A stretch of 64,000 nt of DNA from Xanthostigma xanthostigma (taxonomy: Eukaryota > Arthropoda > Insecta > Raphidioptera > Raphidiidae). The stretch spans positions 7,316,001 to 7,380,000 of the forward strand of contig OY754473.1 of NCBI GenBank assembly GCA_963575645.1. The letters run 5' to 3'. The position numbers and the translations under genes are program-made. Shown piece after piece: positions 12,193-22,248 of the stretch (the first letter of the stretch is position 1; each line of letters starts with the position of its first letter). The notes under the pieces are model-generated. The model was not told the DNA's origin, did no database searches, and was given only the letters and a program-made list of their open reading frames with translations.

Positions 12193-12469
12193 TTCGTTGC
12201 TATAATTACTCCTTAATTAGAGCGAAGTTTAGTTTAAGTTAGTTTATTAAAAATGTTTTTAGTATCGCGTTGGCATTACGCAAATCGTTTTAGTGCCATT
12301 ATATAATCGGCGTTTAAAAGAGAATCGCGTTGAATATTTTAGTTTTTTTTTAATTCAAAATTCAATTACGGTAGGATATTTTTAAATAAGCGTCATTCCT
12401 TACTTACCAAACATACCTTAAGCTGCAGTTATCCTTCCTAGTGCGTATCGTGAAGTTAAAAGTACTAAG

Positions 12470-13429
12470 ATGCCGCAAACTCGAAGACAGCAACCGACCT
12501 CCGATCTTCCTGCGAGCAATTCGCAGTCGAATAGGACAAGTGCAAATGAAGATCAGGCACGTGATGATAATTCTAAAGAAAGTCAGTATGCGGATCAACA
12601 TGACTCGGCATCCAAGTCGCAAGCTTCTCCACTGGCTAGAGCTACCGCAGTTCACATGAATTTAACGGCTGGCATTCTTGACCAGGTGAACGAGCTTCAT
12701 AGGCTAGCCGATACTATTAGCAAACACGTCGTAAAATCTGATCAAGATGTAAAAATAGACATTAATAGATTCATAGAAAATATTCCTATGTGTTCTGGAG
12801 AAGATCCTGAAGAACTCCTGATGTTTATTCAGGAAGTTCAGAAAATAATTGATTTGGCTATTGCTTCTGATTACGTCGTTTTGAAGTCGCTACTGCTTCA
12901 TCTTCGGGGCGAACTATTATCATGGTGGTCAACATCTATTGAAAACTATCGAGCCTGGCCAGCGTTGAAAAAACAACTTCTTCATGAGTTTTTGTCTCCA
13001 ATGGTGAAGATAAAATTAATTAATGCTACCGTTAGACGGTTTCAGAAGGTAGATGAGTCGTTGGGAGAGTTTATAAAGGACCTAGAAGCTAAGGCACGAG
13101 CTCTTGACGCCGACATTCCAGAATGCGAAATCATTCTTCACATCTACGCGCATGCTAATTCGGTAACGCTAAGCAAGTTGAAGGACATAGCCATACCAGC
13201 AAGTTTAGCCGAGCTAAGAAGAATCGCTAAACAAATACAGCAATTTGAAGCTTTAGTCCAATCGGCACGTCGGCGCGAAGAATCGCAAGGTGAAATCGCC
13301 AACAGAGCGCCAGAAAGAAGTTGTAGTTACTGTAAGGCAGCGGGACACGTTATATCTGAGTGTCAACGTCGTCGTATCGCAAATTCCAATCGACAGCAAG
13401 CTTACCCTGCATCTAATCCAAAAAACTAA
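12470..13429 (+). CDS. gag: Gag polyprotein of the gypsy element
   Basis: A 319-residue Gag. The polar N terminus (residues 1-60) is followed by a helical capsid-like region (about 95-260) of the retrotransposon Gag type, including the stretch ELLSWW and a W..LKKQLLHEF segment. One zinc knuckle is at C285-x2-C288-x4-H293-x4-C298 (CSYCKAAGHVISEC), followed by a basic tail; it should bind element RNA. The capsid should assemble into cytoplasmic virus-like particles. The ATG at 12470 is the first in frame after the leader. The frame stops at TAA 13427-13429, immediately after the heptamer A AAA AAC, so a fraction of ribosomes should continue into pol. No lesion is visible. Confidence 0.93.
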   Translation: MPQTRRQQPTSDLPASNSQSNRTSANEDQARDDNSKESQYADQHDSASKSQASPLARATAVHMNLTAGILDQVNELHRLADTISKHVVKSDQDVKIDINRFIENIPMCSGEDPEELLMFIQEVQKIIDLAIASDYVVLKSLLLHLRGELLSWWSTSIENYRAWPALKKQLLHEFLSPMVKIKLINATVRRFQKVDESLGEFIKDLEAKARALDADIPECEIILHIYAHANSVTLSKLKDIAIPASLAELRRIAKQIQQFEALVQSARRREESQGEIANRAPERSCSYCKAAGHVISECQRRRIANSNRQQAYPASNPKN

Positions 13430-13456
13430 ACACGCTGCGGCCCACGTCGGACCGCA
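13420..13456 (+). promoter_or_regulatory. -1 programmed ribosomal frameshift site
   Basis: A AAA AAC at 13420-13426 is in the right phase with Gag (codons AAA at 13421 and AAC at 13424), followed directly by the Gag stop codon. After a nine-base spacer a hairpin can form: TGCGG (13436-13440) pairs with CCGCA (13452-13456), with an inner CC/GG pair possible. The pol frame is open from just after a TAA at 13414, so the shift window is short. A AAA AAC is the classic retroviral -1 heptamer. Confidence 0.88.
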
Positions 13457-16400
13457 CTCAACGTTCAACGGTACTGCCAATAATAAACATCATCGTAAAA
13501 AAACAACATTTCATTACGCTCCTAGATTCGGGAGCTAACGCTAATTTTTGCAATGAAGAGACAGCTAACAAGATTTTGCAACGCCATTGGGGTCGCCGTA
13601 AACGTATTAACGAGACAATCCGTATGCCAGATAGCCGCCTTCTACAAGTACAAGAAGAACTCTTGATATCTATCAGAATTGCTCAATTCACATGGATGCA
13701 ATCATTTTATATCATTCCAAATTTATCTTTTCCTTTCATAATTGGATGTAAATCCATGCACCATATGCAAGTTTCTTTGGACTTTTCCAATAATCGTGTC
13801 TCCTTTCGGTTTGCTCCAGAATCCCATATTTCGTTTGTTCATGATAAACACCTCAAAAACCAGCTACTGTCATTTTCTATAGAAAGTAATTCAACCTTGT
13901 CCGTTACTCATCGGAAACAATTATCGGCGTTACTTCAAGAATTCGAAGATACGGTCACATCCAAATTGGGAAAGGTGAAGAATTATGCATATCACATTCA
14001 ACTTACCGACGCCACTCCGGTACATCAGTCGCCGTATCCGTTGACCCCACCGAAAGCCGCCGCCATGAGACAACACATTAATAAACTATTAGAATTGGAT
14101 GTCATCGAACCGTCGCTTTCTCCGTATGCCAGCCCCTGTTTTTTGATTCCGAAAAAAGGAGGCGGACTAAGATTAGTCGTAGATTACCGGAAGGTGAATC
14201 AGCGTGTCAGATATGACGCTTTTCCGGTACCAAGACCTGAGTCTATGTTTCAATGTTTGAATAACGCCGTTATATTTACTAAACTTGATTTGAATATGGC
14301 GTACCATCAGCTACCGCTCACTCTGGCATCTAGACCGATTACGGCTTTCGCTACGTCCTTCGGCGCTTATCAGTACAAATTTTTACCGTTTGGTTTGGCA
14401 GTTTCTGCAGCCGCTCTGAATAGAATTATGAACAGTATATTCGGAGACCTTCACTTCAAATATGTTGCCAACTACTTTGACGATCTTCTGATTTATTCCG
14501 CATCGGTCGAAGAGCATCTGGTTCATCTTAAGGAAGTCTTCACTCGTCTGCAAAAGGTCGGTTTTACGGTCAATCCAGAGAAAATACATTTGGGCTTAGC
14601 AAGAATTAAATGCTTGGGTTACATCGTCTCGGCCGATGGTTGCCATGTAGATCCCGACAATATTAGGTGCATCCAAGAATTACCGATACCAACTACGCTG
14701 AAGGGTGTCAAAAGTTTTCTCGGCATGGTCGCTTATTTTGCTCGGTTCATCCCTGCATTTAGCGAGATTGCCGCACCATTAAACGAATTGAAGCGCAAAC
14801 ACGTCAGGTTCTCCATGGGACCTCTCCAAATCCAGGCGGTCAAGAGATTAAAGGACGCACTGTCAACTGCGCCTGTGTTGAGGTTCCCGGATTTTGACCG
14901 TCCTTTTATTGTGCGTTGCGATTCGTCGGATTTAGCCCTGGGCGCGGTTTTACTGCAGAAGTTCGAAGATGGCATCCACCCTATCGCGTTCGCTTCAAGA
15001 AAGCTATCTGATACTGAAAAGAGATACATAATATTGGAAAGAGAAGCCCTGGGCGTGATATTCGCTTTAGATAAGTTTAACGACTACCTCATCGGTCGAC
15101 CATTCACTCTTCAGGTGGATAACGAGGCGTTGAGTTGGATGATCCGACACCCTAAGCAATTGGGGAAAGTGGGTCGTTGGGTCCTTAAACTATCTAGGTT
15201 TCAATTTGACATCGAACATATTAAGGGTCAGTTAAACACCGTCGCCGATGCATTGAGTAGGTTGTACGACGCGGAGCCCGTAAACGATGAAACGATGCCG
15301 GACGTACCGACTCTTAACCTACTGCAGGAAGTTCCTGAAAGTTTCTTAGCCTTGAAATCTCATCAAGAAGCCGATCCCGAGACATGTCTCATCTTGCGGC
15401 GTATTCGCAACCGCGAAGATGTTACAGGATATGTCGAACGAGATGGTGTACTGATGCGCTTAGTGGGAAAGAACCGTTGGAAAAGAGTAGTAGTTCCTAA
15501 AAAGGTACGTAGAATGATAATTTATTATTTTCATGATTTAGATGCCATGCACCCGGGGGTAACCAAGAGTTATCGAGCGATTGCCCGTCGATTTTGGTGG
15601 CGCGACATGTTTAAAGACATTAGAGAGTACGTCCGTTCGTGTGAAGCCTGTCAGCGAATCAAACCGTGTAATCGACAGATAGGAGCTCCTATGGCGTCGA
15701 CTCTACCCACGGCTCCATTCGCCAAAGTTTACATCGACTTCTGCGGGCCGTTGTTGCCGTCTTCAACCGGGAACCGCTACGTTTTGGTGTTGTTGGACGC
15801 CTTCTCCAAGTGGATAATTGCCGTGCCGTGTAGAAGATCTACGGCTGCCGTCACTTGTAATAAATTAATAAATATTTGGTGTACTTACGGACCGCCGCAA
15901 ACTCTGGTCTCTGACAACGCCACGGTTTTTAGAAGCGACCTGTTTCGGAGGATGACTTTAGCTTGGGGGATACAGCACGTCTTTACCTCTCCTTATCAAC
16001 CGTCATCGAACGCCGTTGAAAGATCGATGAGAGATCTTAAAAGTTCACTGTCTATTATGATTCGTACCAGCGCAAAAGATAATCATAGGGAGTGGGACAA
16101 ATTCGTTCCTGTTTTCACTTACTCTCACAATGCGAATGAATTTGAAGTCACGCGACGTACGCCAGCAGAAGTCTTCCTGGGTCGAGAATTGTCCCGACCT
16201 CTGGATCACCAATGGCATATCGACAAGTTCATCGATCCTAGACCTCCGGCCTCGTTGGAGGAAGTTCGGCGAAAGATTGGCCTAGCTCACCGTAGAGTCA
16301 AGGCCCTCTACGATTTGCGTCATCCACGACAACATCCGTTTCAAGTAGATCAGCTGGTAGTACAGCGACTACACATTCAGGTTCAGGCAGGAAGTGACCA

Positions 16401-16560
16401 AGGTCAGAAGTTTGTACCCAGCTGGAGTTCTCCGAGACGTATCGTCCGTTTCACGACTCCGACTTCTTGTGTCGTAGCGGATGTTGAAGATCCGGATCGC
16501 CAATACAGAACCCACGTCAGTCAGCTGAAACCCTATAATCAACGTGAAGACGCGGCCTAA
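13420..16560 (+). CDS. pol: Pol polyprotein (PR-RT-RNaseH-IN), read after a -1 shift
   Basis: Open for about 1,046 codons with no ATG needed at the start. Residues below count from TTG 13576. Protease: LLDSGA active site at 13519-13536, upstream of that TTG. Reverse transcriptase: about 170-390, with catalytic YFDD at 300-303. RNase H: about 435-560, with CDSSD, LEREAL and VDNEAL carrying the acidic residues. Integrase: zinc module H653-x5-H659-x29-C689-x2-C692, then D721, D780 and E815 (D-x34-E between the last two), and a C-terminal SH3/GPF-like module with WSSPRR near the end. Together these copy the RNA into DNA and insert it. There is no env. It ends 25 bases before the 3' LTR. No stop or frameshift breaks it. 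Confidence 0.94.
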   Translation, partial: KKLNTLRPTSDRTQRSTVLPIINIIVKKQHFITLLDSGANANFCNEETANKILQRHWGRRKRINETIRMPDSRLLQVQEELLISIRIAQFTWMQSFYIIPNLSFPFIIGCKSMHHMQVSLDFSNNRVSFRFAPESHISFVHDKHLKNQLLSFSIESNSTLSVTHRKQLSALLQEFEDTVTSKLGKVKNYAYHIQLTDATPVHQSPYPLTPPKAAAMRQHINKLLELDVIEPSLSPYASPCFLIPKKGGGLRLVVDYRKVNQRVRYDAFPVPRPESMFQCLNNAVIFTKLDLNMAYHQLPLTLASRPITAFATSFGAYQYKFLPFGLAVSAAALNRIMNSIFGDLHFKYVANYFDDLLIYSASVEEHLVHLKEVFTRLQKVGFTVNPEKIHLGLARIKCLGYIVSADGCHVDPDNIRCIQELPIPTTLKGVKSFLGMVAYFARFIPAFSEIAAPLNELKRKHVRFSMGPLQIQAVKRLKDALSTAPVLRFPDFDRPFIVRCDSSDLALGAVLLQKFEDGIHPIAFASRKLSDTEKRYIILEREALGVIFALDKFNDYLIGRPFTLQVDNEALSWMIRHPKQLGKVGRWVLKLSRFQFDIEHIKGQLNTVADALSRLYDAEPVNDETMPDVPTLNLLQEVPESFLALKSHQEADPETCLILRRIRNREDVTGYVERDGVLMRLVGKNRWKRVVVPKKVRRMIIYYFHDLDAMHPGVTKSYRAIARRFWWRDMFKDIREYVRSCEACQRIKPCNRQIGAPMASTLPTAPFAKVYIDFCGPLLPSSTGNRYVLVLLDAFSKWIIAVPCRRSTAAVTCNKLINIWCTYGPPQTLVSDNATVFRSDLFRRMTLAWGIQHVFTSPYQPSSNAVERSMRDLKSSLSIMIRTSAKDNHREWDKFVPVFTYSHNANEFEVTRRTPAEVFLGRELSRPLDHQWHIDKFIDPRPPASLEEVRRKIGLAHRRVKALYDLRHPRQHPFQVDQLVVQRLHIQVQAGSDQGQKFVPSWSSPRRIVRFTTPTSCVVADVEDPDRQYRTHVSQLKPYNQREDAA

Positions 16561-16565
16561 GGGCG

Positions 16566-16585
16566 CTTTTTACCCAGGGGGATAT
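16566..16585 (+). other. polypurine tract region
   Basis: The sequence just before the 3' LTR contains CAGGGGGATA (about 16575-16584), a short purine-rich run of the kind that primes plus-strand DNA synthesis. It is shorter and less pure than many. Confidence 0.6.
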
Positions 16586-17365
16586 TGCAGCGTTCCTGCC
16601 GTAGATGTTGAAATATAATAGTTTTTATTCCTGAAAATGAATTGTGTTTTTAATTAATTTTAATTATAGATTATTTTAATAGGATTAAGCCGCCTAACTA
16701 ATTTGGACCGTCAATACTTAAATATAAATTGTGATTATATAACGTTGGTTTGCAGATTATTTAAAGTAGATCTCTTGTCGTAAAAGGTCGCGGATTTTTT
16801 TTTTAAATAAAATTTAGAATTGGCATTTTTGGTGTTTTAAAAAAAAAGAAATATTCATTACAATTCAAGTCGCGATTCAGTAATCACGTTTTTTTTTTAT
16901 CTTCTCTTTAAATCCGATCCATATCACAGTGAATTTGTTCTATCCTAGACGCAAATTATTTCTTGGTGGCTTAATCAAATTTTTTGTAATTCATTTAAAT
17001 ATTTAAAATATTTGTTATATATCCAGCATATCTAACATTCTAATCTCGAGATTTTATTTGTGTAAATATTATTAATTAGGGTTGAATAAACATTCTTTAT
17101 TATATACTTATCTAAATATTTTTGCGTTGTATATAATATTTTCATTTTAATCCTTTTTTTGGTCTCTTGCTTGGGGAGAAAATTTTAGCCAACTCGCGAT
17201 CAGTTGACCTTGGTGTTTCGCTAGCCCTAGACGCATGTTCGGGCCCATAAAATAACGTAAATCTGCTGATGTTCATACTCATGTGTCGAATTTTTCGGGT
17301 TGATTATCTCTGGGAATCTTTGTTAATGTTACTACCAGCGAAACCACTATTTTCATAACGTCACA
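16586..17365 (+). repeat. 3' LTR of the gypsy element
   Basis: 780 bp, matching the 5' LTR base for base as far as I can see, including the A and T homopolymers. It is followed by the AGTT duplication. The candidate initiator falls at 17200-17205. Confidence 0.95.
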
Positions 17366-17930
17366 AGTTAAACACACAAACGAAAGTACTTCTTTAACGT
17401 AACAGAAACAAAACGACAGCTCTAAATAATAAAATAGAACAATACAAAGTCACTATACAACTATATATACACAAGATTATTTACAACACAGGAACACACC
17501 AAAAATTATTTATTAACTATATACAGTTCTATTTATTTCGTACACTATTATTTACACAGCTCATTTATTTATCTGAGCAGTTACCTCAGTATTGTTCACT
17601 GACTGTTAATTTATGTCGATTGTTCACTGTCCCCTTACGCTCTGTATGATTACTGACCACCGTGAGCTATCTCGTGGTTTATATAGGCGCTGGATCGTTC
17701 TTTTCTTTCTTGCATTCATTGTTTGTTTGGAATTTGGCAACAAAGCCCTTTTAACCTACGCATTTTGTTGGAACAATCATGCCGATTGTTGTTGCCCCAC
17801 AACAATTTGTGTATATCGTTGTCAGAATGAGAGCCGATTGTTGTTAGACAACAATGTGCGTGTTTGTTAGAATAACGAACTCATGAAATTCTTTGTTGTC
17901 CCAACGGGGAGATTGTAAACTATTTTAGAG
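17366..17930 (-). mobile_element. older LTR-like sequence, interrupted by the gypsy element
   Basis: On the minus strand TATATAAA (first T at 17685) is followed 31 bases later by initiator TCAGTA, giving a predicted start at 17654, the canonical arthropod spacing. AATAAA signals follow. Continuity passes across the gypsy insertion to about 11331-11396, where the minus strand reads on to a possible ...TTACA end. This layout is LTR-like; the outer boundaries and target duplication are unresolved. Confidence 0.5.
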
Positions 17931-18540
17931 TAATCGAGCGGTCAAAAATAAGCGCTTGATCGCTTTGTGAAACGCTTGTCTGTTCTTTATTCAATCTTAC
18001 ACAAAACAATCGCACGAGTGCTAGTTTTTGTCGTAAATTTTGCGCTTGATGGTCGTCAAATGAGGATCGCCAGATCAAATGCCAAGATTTTCGGGAGATG
18101 TGCGAGTCGATTGTTGAAAAATGGATTTCTAAAGAATATTTAAGATGATAGTTATTAACAAATCTTGGATTAATGTCGTATTACTCTTTAATATATATAT
18201 ATATATATATATTGACAAAAATATTTTTGTCTGAAGAATTGGTCGCTACAACTTTTAGTTGCGATGTCAGAAAACTTAATTCTGAATTTTTGGCCAGCAT
18301 AAATTTTATTTTTATTTTTTTAAACCCCCGACATGAGTCCTAATAAATAATTCGTGTTCACATTTTATTTCTAAAATATTAAACAAGTTGAATTCACTTG
18401 TTCTCACAATTTTAGATAATAATGCGTCGTTGACGGACACACCTGTTGACTTCACGGATAGTAAACACACTCCCCGAGGGTGAAATAAAATACAATCGCC
18501 CTCCGACACAGTCTAGTGACGACCATCGCTCTAAAGGGTG
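17931..18540. other. intergenic; (AT)n and a perfect 18-bp palindrome
   Basis: (AT)n lies at about 18190-18212, and GACAAAAATATTTTTGTC (about 18214-18231) is a perfect palindrome. The following CTGAAGAATTGGTC resembles Penelope-like fragments at 29.8 and 56.0 kb. No gene is seen. Confidence 0.4.
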
Positions 18541-18604
18541 ATTTATAATATAATAAAATTGTCGACCAATTTTATTTATTTGAAGAGTTCTATTCAGACG
18601 TTAA

Positions 18605-19293
18605 GGAAGTACCCTCGGTACGCAGTAAGTCAAAGAATTTGAGTCTTCTACTTGAGTAACGTAGTATATAATTTGGCAACATCGCATGCCTTGCCATAGT
18701 TACAAGTGCTTATATACGCAGCATAAGTCAGCACGCGGTGTCAAATTCGCATTAATTTATGAAAATGCTTTTCTTTATTCCTGTCATTTAGAAAATAATA
18801 ATATACCTACTATCATTTTTTTGGAATACTATGCTTTTAGCATTTACTCAATTTACGTATGTTTTTACGATATCAAAACTGCTGCAGCTTCGTAACTTAC
18901 CTTTGAATGACGCGCCACAAACTATAATATTGCGGTGTAGCCATGTTTATGAATTGCTAAAAAGCTCGGCTTTGTTTTAGTTTTTTCTATTAACATAAGC
19001 AAGCTTTATACGTTTTGGAAAAAGAAAAATCTTCATAGAATATTCGTTTATATTTCCTGAAAATTTTATCAAAATCTGTTTGTCAATTCCAACGTAATAA
19101 ATGATGGAGTGCGTCAAAATTACAGATTTCCATAAGACTCCATGTTAAGTGCAGCGAAATAAAATTATCAATATCTTTTCAAAGTCAACCAAAAATCACA
19201 AAAATTTAACTGAGTCATTTTTGAAAAGGTTTTGACATATTTGCAAATTTTCGTAATTTTCTGTTTGTTAATTCATTTATCGAGGGTACTTCC
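18605..19293. mobile_element. TTAA-flanked 689-bp MITE (piggyBac-like)
   Basis: A perfect 13-bp TIR, GGAAGTACCCTCG and its complement, lies between TTAA at 18601-18604 and TTAA at 19294-19297. The flanks together match 29740-29800 (minus strand), where the same sequence reads CAGACGTTAATCAAAGATTT without the element, an unoccupied counterpart with a single TTAA. TTAA duplication is diagnostic of piggyBac-type transposition, though the TIR does not begin with the usual CCC. No transposase frame is present. Confidence 0.85.
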
Positions 19294-19588
19294 TTAATCA
19301 AAGATTTAAAACCTTGGTTTCTTATCAACCTTTCACTTGGCAATTTTACGTTTTAGCTTAGTTATTAATCATAGTGCAGCTGTGATAAATAATTACAACT
19401 GAAATTAAATAGTGAAACGTCTAATTAACTCTGTCAACGGGATTCGTATTTAATTAATCAGATAGCGCAAAGACGCAGAGCGAATGCGAGATCTGCATTA
19501 TCAACCGATCTGTGAAAGTTTTGTTTATTATACACACGAATAATGACCGCCAAATTTCACTGTCAGTCTGTACAATAATAGACAGAAG

Positions 19589-19967
19589 ACCGAGCGGGGT
19601 GGCGTAGCGGTGAGAGCACTATAGACTCGCATTCGGGAGGTATCGGGTTCGAATCCCGGCGGGGGCAGATGTGGCTGGGACTTTTTCCTGCTGCCTCTCG
19701 CCGAGAAACGGTAATTCCTGTACCGGCCATCTTGTTAAGGTTTTCTATGGTTTCCCTCAATAATTCCAGATAAATATCGAGATGGTTCCTATGTGCTCAC
19801 ATGCCTACCTTATCCTAATTTCCTAAAAATTCCTTCATTCGCCCATTGCTATTAATTAAGTTGAAGTTTAAAAATTGTAGAAAATAACAGAAAGTGTGGT
19901 AGAAAAAAATAGTAATGGTGCGAATGGCGTCTGTTATGACATAAAGTCGAGAAATGGACGTTAAACG

Positions 19968-20016
<49 letters not shown>

Positions 20017-20028
20017 GTTTTTATTATT
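19589..20028 (+). mobile_element. tRNA-derived SINE, copy 1, full length
   Basis: The head (19590-19667) is tRNA-like with an A box near TGGCGTAGCGGTGAG and a B box GGTTCGAATCC, the internal Pol III promoter. A ~300-bp unique body follows, then an (ATT)n tail at about 19970-20016. ATAGACAGAAG (19578-19588) and ATAGACAAAAG (20029-20039) form an 11-bp target duplication with one mismatch. Other copies are at 21510-22248 and 31140-31455. The (ATT)n tail suggests mobilisation by an RTE/CR1-type LINE; that is inference. Confidence 0.88.
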
Positions 20029-20446
20029 ATAGACAAAAGTGCGCACGTCGATTGTTTTGAATTACTTTTTGTTCCAATCAACAAAACCAATCATTTTGTT
20101 CCGTCGCAGAGAGGCTGGAACAAAGCTATTTAGATTCCGACAGTTTGGGAGAACCAATAGAGATTTTTATCGGGTCCGATGCGAATGGACCGAACGGAGA
20201 AAAGGTTGAGGAGCGCCGGAACAGAAGAAACTTTTTACAGACGTCGCCGCGATCGGCACGGCACGAATATGAAGAAGTTATAATTATTATTATTCGATTT
20301 TCCTTTGTATGCAAATATCGCTGCATATATCTGCTTGAAATCCGTTGTTTACTAATGTTTATTTCGAAGGTCTCATCTTACAAGGGCGTAACTGGCATCA
20401 TTAAAGAAAATGCTAGGTTCGATAAAAGTTTGAAAGACAGGCGCCG

Positions 20447-20762
20447 TATAATACGCGCCACGAATCTAAAAGGTTCGGAAGTTAGTCACAAACAGCGTCG
20501 CAAAGGCACATTTTATAGAGCCGTTGAGACTTCCACCACGTCCCAGCTACCTGCACGGAACGTGTGCTCGTCGGCGATTGGCCGTGATCGCTCGTTGCCT
20601 TTGTCACTTGTCGCTTTCCTGCTTTAAAGTACAGTCGAGTACGCTATTGTCAAGTTGTTATTGCTATTTTAGTTTTGTTGTGTTTTTTCAACTGACTGTA
20701 CAAGCGCAAGCCAGCATTCGCAACTGACTTCCGAGCCTTTTAGATTCCAGGCGGGTATTATA
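20447..20762. mobile_element. MITE family A, copy 1
   Basis: The family has ~38-bp TIRs beginning TATAGTACGCGCCACG, then AATCTAAAAGGTTCGGAAGT, and the complement at the other end. This copy starts TATAATACGCGCC and ends GCGGGTATTATA. Internally it shares GATTGGCCGTGATCGCTCG. TATA at both edges fits a TA target duplication, as in Tc1/mariner-type MITEs. The 160-residue open frame across it is a by-product. Confidence 0.85.
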
Positions 20763-20803
20763 ACTAAGGCCCTGGTAACCGGGGGTCGCGCCAGGGGCTC
20801 AAT

Positions 20804-21010
20804 CCCGAAAAATCGCAGGATTGTGGACAAAAAGTTAGATTTATTAATGTACAACGTTTCGTCTATAGATTTAGACTTTTTCAAGTACAATATGAAAATT
20901 CAAAACAATAATTATGAAAATAAATATTAATTACTAACCATAGCAATTAACAATCCTGTGATTTTTCTTATTAATTATTATCTCGATCGACACGATATCT
21001 AATACTTATA
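20804..21010 (-). mobile_element. Penelope-like 3' fragment with hammerhead-like core
   Basis: The same sequence as the 43281-43905 element: AAATCGCAGGATTGTGGACA at the left, then (minus strand) ACTTGAAAAAGTC, GTCTA/TAGAC pairing and GACGAAACG, and later an inverted CAATCCTGTGATTTTT and ATCTCGATCGACACGATATC. The core resembles a hammerhead ribozyme with altered CUGANGA. No endonuclease frame survives here. Confidence 0.65.
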
Positions 21011-21494
21011 TTAAAAGAATTTTCCAAATCGATTAAGTAGTTTTTCTGAGATTAACACGTACAGACAAAGAAAAACAACTTTACCGGTTAATATAAATTA
21101 ATTTGTCTTCATAAAAATTAACATATTGACCTTTGGATAACTGTACAGAAATAAATTTTAATTTTATTTAAAAAAAAAAAATAACCTTGGAATATATTGG
21201 TCAGGTCGTTAGAAATTGTATTGGCATTTCTAACGGTTAAAATATTGATTTCACTCCGAAAGTCGAATATATAAAACATAATTTCTCAAATATGGTAGCA
21301 AATAAAAAAAAAATCCGTTGACACCGCCGACCTCACAACCGTAAATATATGTAAATTTTTTGTAAAAAGTCCAAAATTGTTATTTTTTTTAAGACAAGTT
21401 ATTGCGCTCGATTTCTGCAAGCATTAAATAAAATACAACCAAAATCCACCGCGAAATATTGTCTAATACTAATAATTAATAGTTATGATCCGAG
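21011..21494. other. AT-rich intergenic, nothing recognised
   Basis: No open frame or repeat match that I can support. Confidence 0.35.
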
Positions 21495-21509
21495 AGAGAT
21501 TTTAGATTA

Positions 21510-22248
21510 ATAATAATAAAAAAAAAGACGGGTTGCACTCCGGGAGTGCCGGCATAAGTGAAAACTTGAATATTAACGTCTTATTTTTTTGCATTTAGAA
21601 GCATTGTTTATTTATTGGCAATACTTGTAAATAAAATGGTTTGTATCATAGATTGCATTTTTATGTACGATATTTCAACGCTAGATGTCTAACGTTGTAT
21701 AAAAAGTATCTGGCAATTACTATCACTTAGAGAGTCTCACCCAGTTCTTACTTTTTCTGACGCGAGTTTAACATTTTTTACCCATTACAAAAAAAGTGTA
21801 CAACGCCGCTAAAGAAGTTTTCACTTCAATAATGCGTTTAACGTCCGTTTCTCGACTTTATGTCATAACAGACGCCATTCGCACCATTACCATTTTTCAT
21901 CTATCACACTTCTCGTTATTTTCGACATTTTTTCAACTTCCTAATAATTAATAGCAATGGGCTAATGAAGGAATTTTAGGACATTAGGATAAGGTATGCG
22001 AATTTTGAGCATAGAAGTTTGACAGGTAATCGGCCATGGCCTTGAATATGGAACCATCTCAATATTTATCTGGAATTGTTGAGGGAAACCATGGAAAACC
22101 TCAACAAGATGGCCGGTACAGGAATTACCGTTTCTCGGCGAGAGGCAGCGGGAAAAAGTCCCAGCCAGATCTGCCCCCGCCGGTATTCGAACCCGGTACC
22201 TGCCGAATGCGAGTCTAGTACTCTCACCGCTACGCCACCCCGCTCGGT
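21510..22248 (-). mobile_element. SINE copy 2 with element X nested in its tail
   Basis: A perfect 15-bp duplication AGAGATTTTAGATTA (21495-21509 and 22249-22263) brackets the whole unit. On the minus strand the tRNA head begins at 22247 (CCGAGCGGGGTGGCG) and the body runs to CGCATTATT near 21828. Element X (21521-21827) follows, and then a further (ATT)n piece at 21510-21520. X therefore sits within the SINE's ATT tail. Confidence 0.85.

Larger units (their letters stand above)
11397..17365 (+). mobile_element. complete Ty3/gypsy-type LTR retrotransposon
   Basis: The element is 5,969 bp: 780-bp LTR, primer binding site, gag, pol, purine tract, 780-bp LTR. AGTT at 11393-11396 and at 17366-17369 is the 4-bp target duplication. 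Both LTRs start TGCAG and end GTCACA, and I found no difference between them by eye, which implies a very recent insertion. Domain order protease, RT, RNase H, integrase places it in Ty3/gypsy (Metaviridae-type); no env frame follows pol. Gag and pol are intact and joined by a -1 frameshift signal. The lineage within gypsy is not settled. It lies inside an older LTR-like sequence read on the minus strand. Confidence 0.97.

Noticed and set aside
13253..15029. Open frames in other frames or on the minus strand within gag-pol (for instance 14383-14589, 14733-15029)
   Set aside because: Shadows of gag and pol with no recognisable product; no env or antisense gene is supported.
20320..20345. Second SINE head near MITE A1
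   Set aside because: No B box or tail; the similarity was to AT-rich sequence only.
20145..20627. 160-residue plus-strand frame
   Set aside because: Its second half lies on MITE A copy 1 and it is not kept in other A copies.
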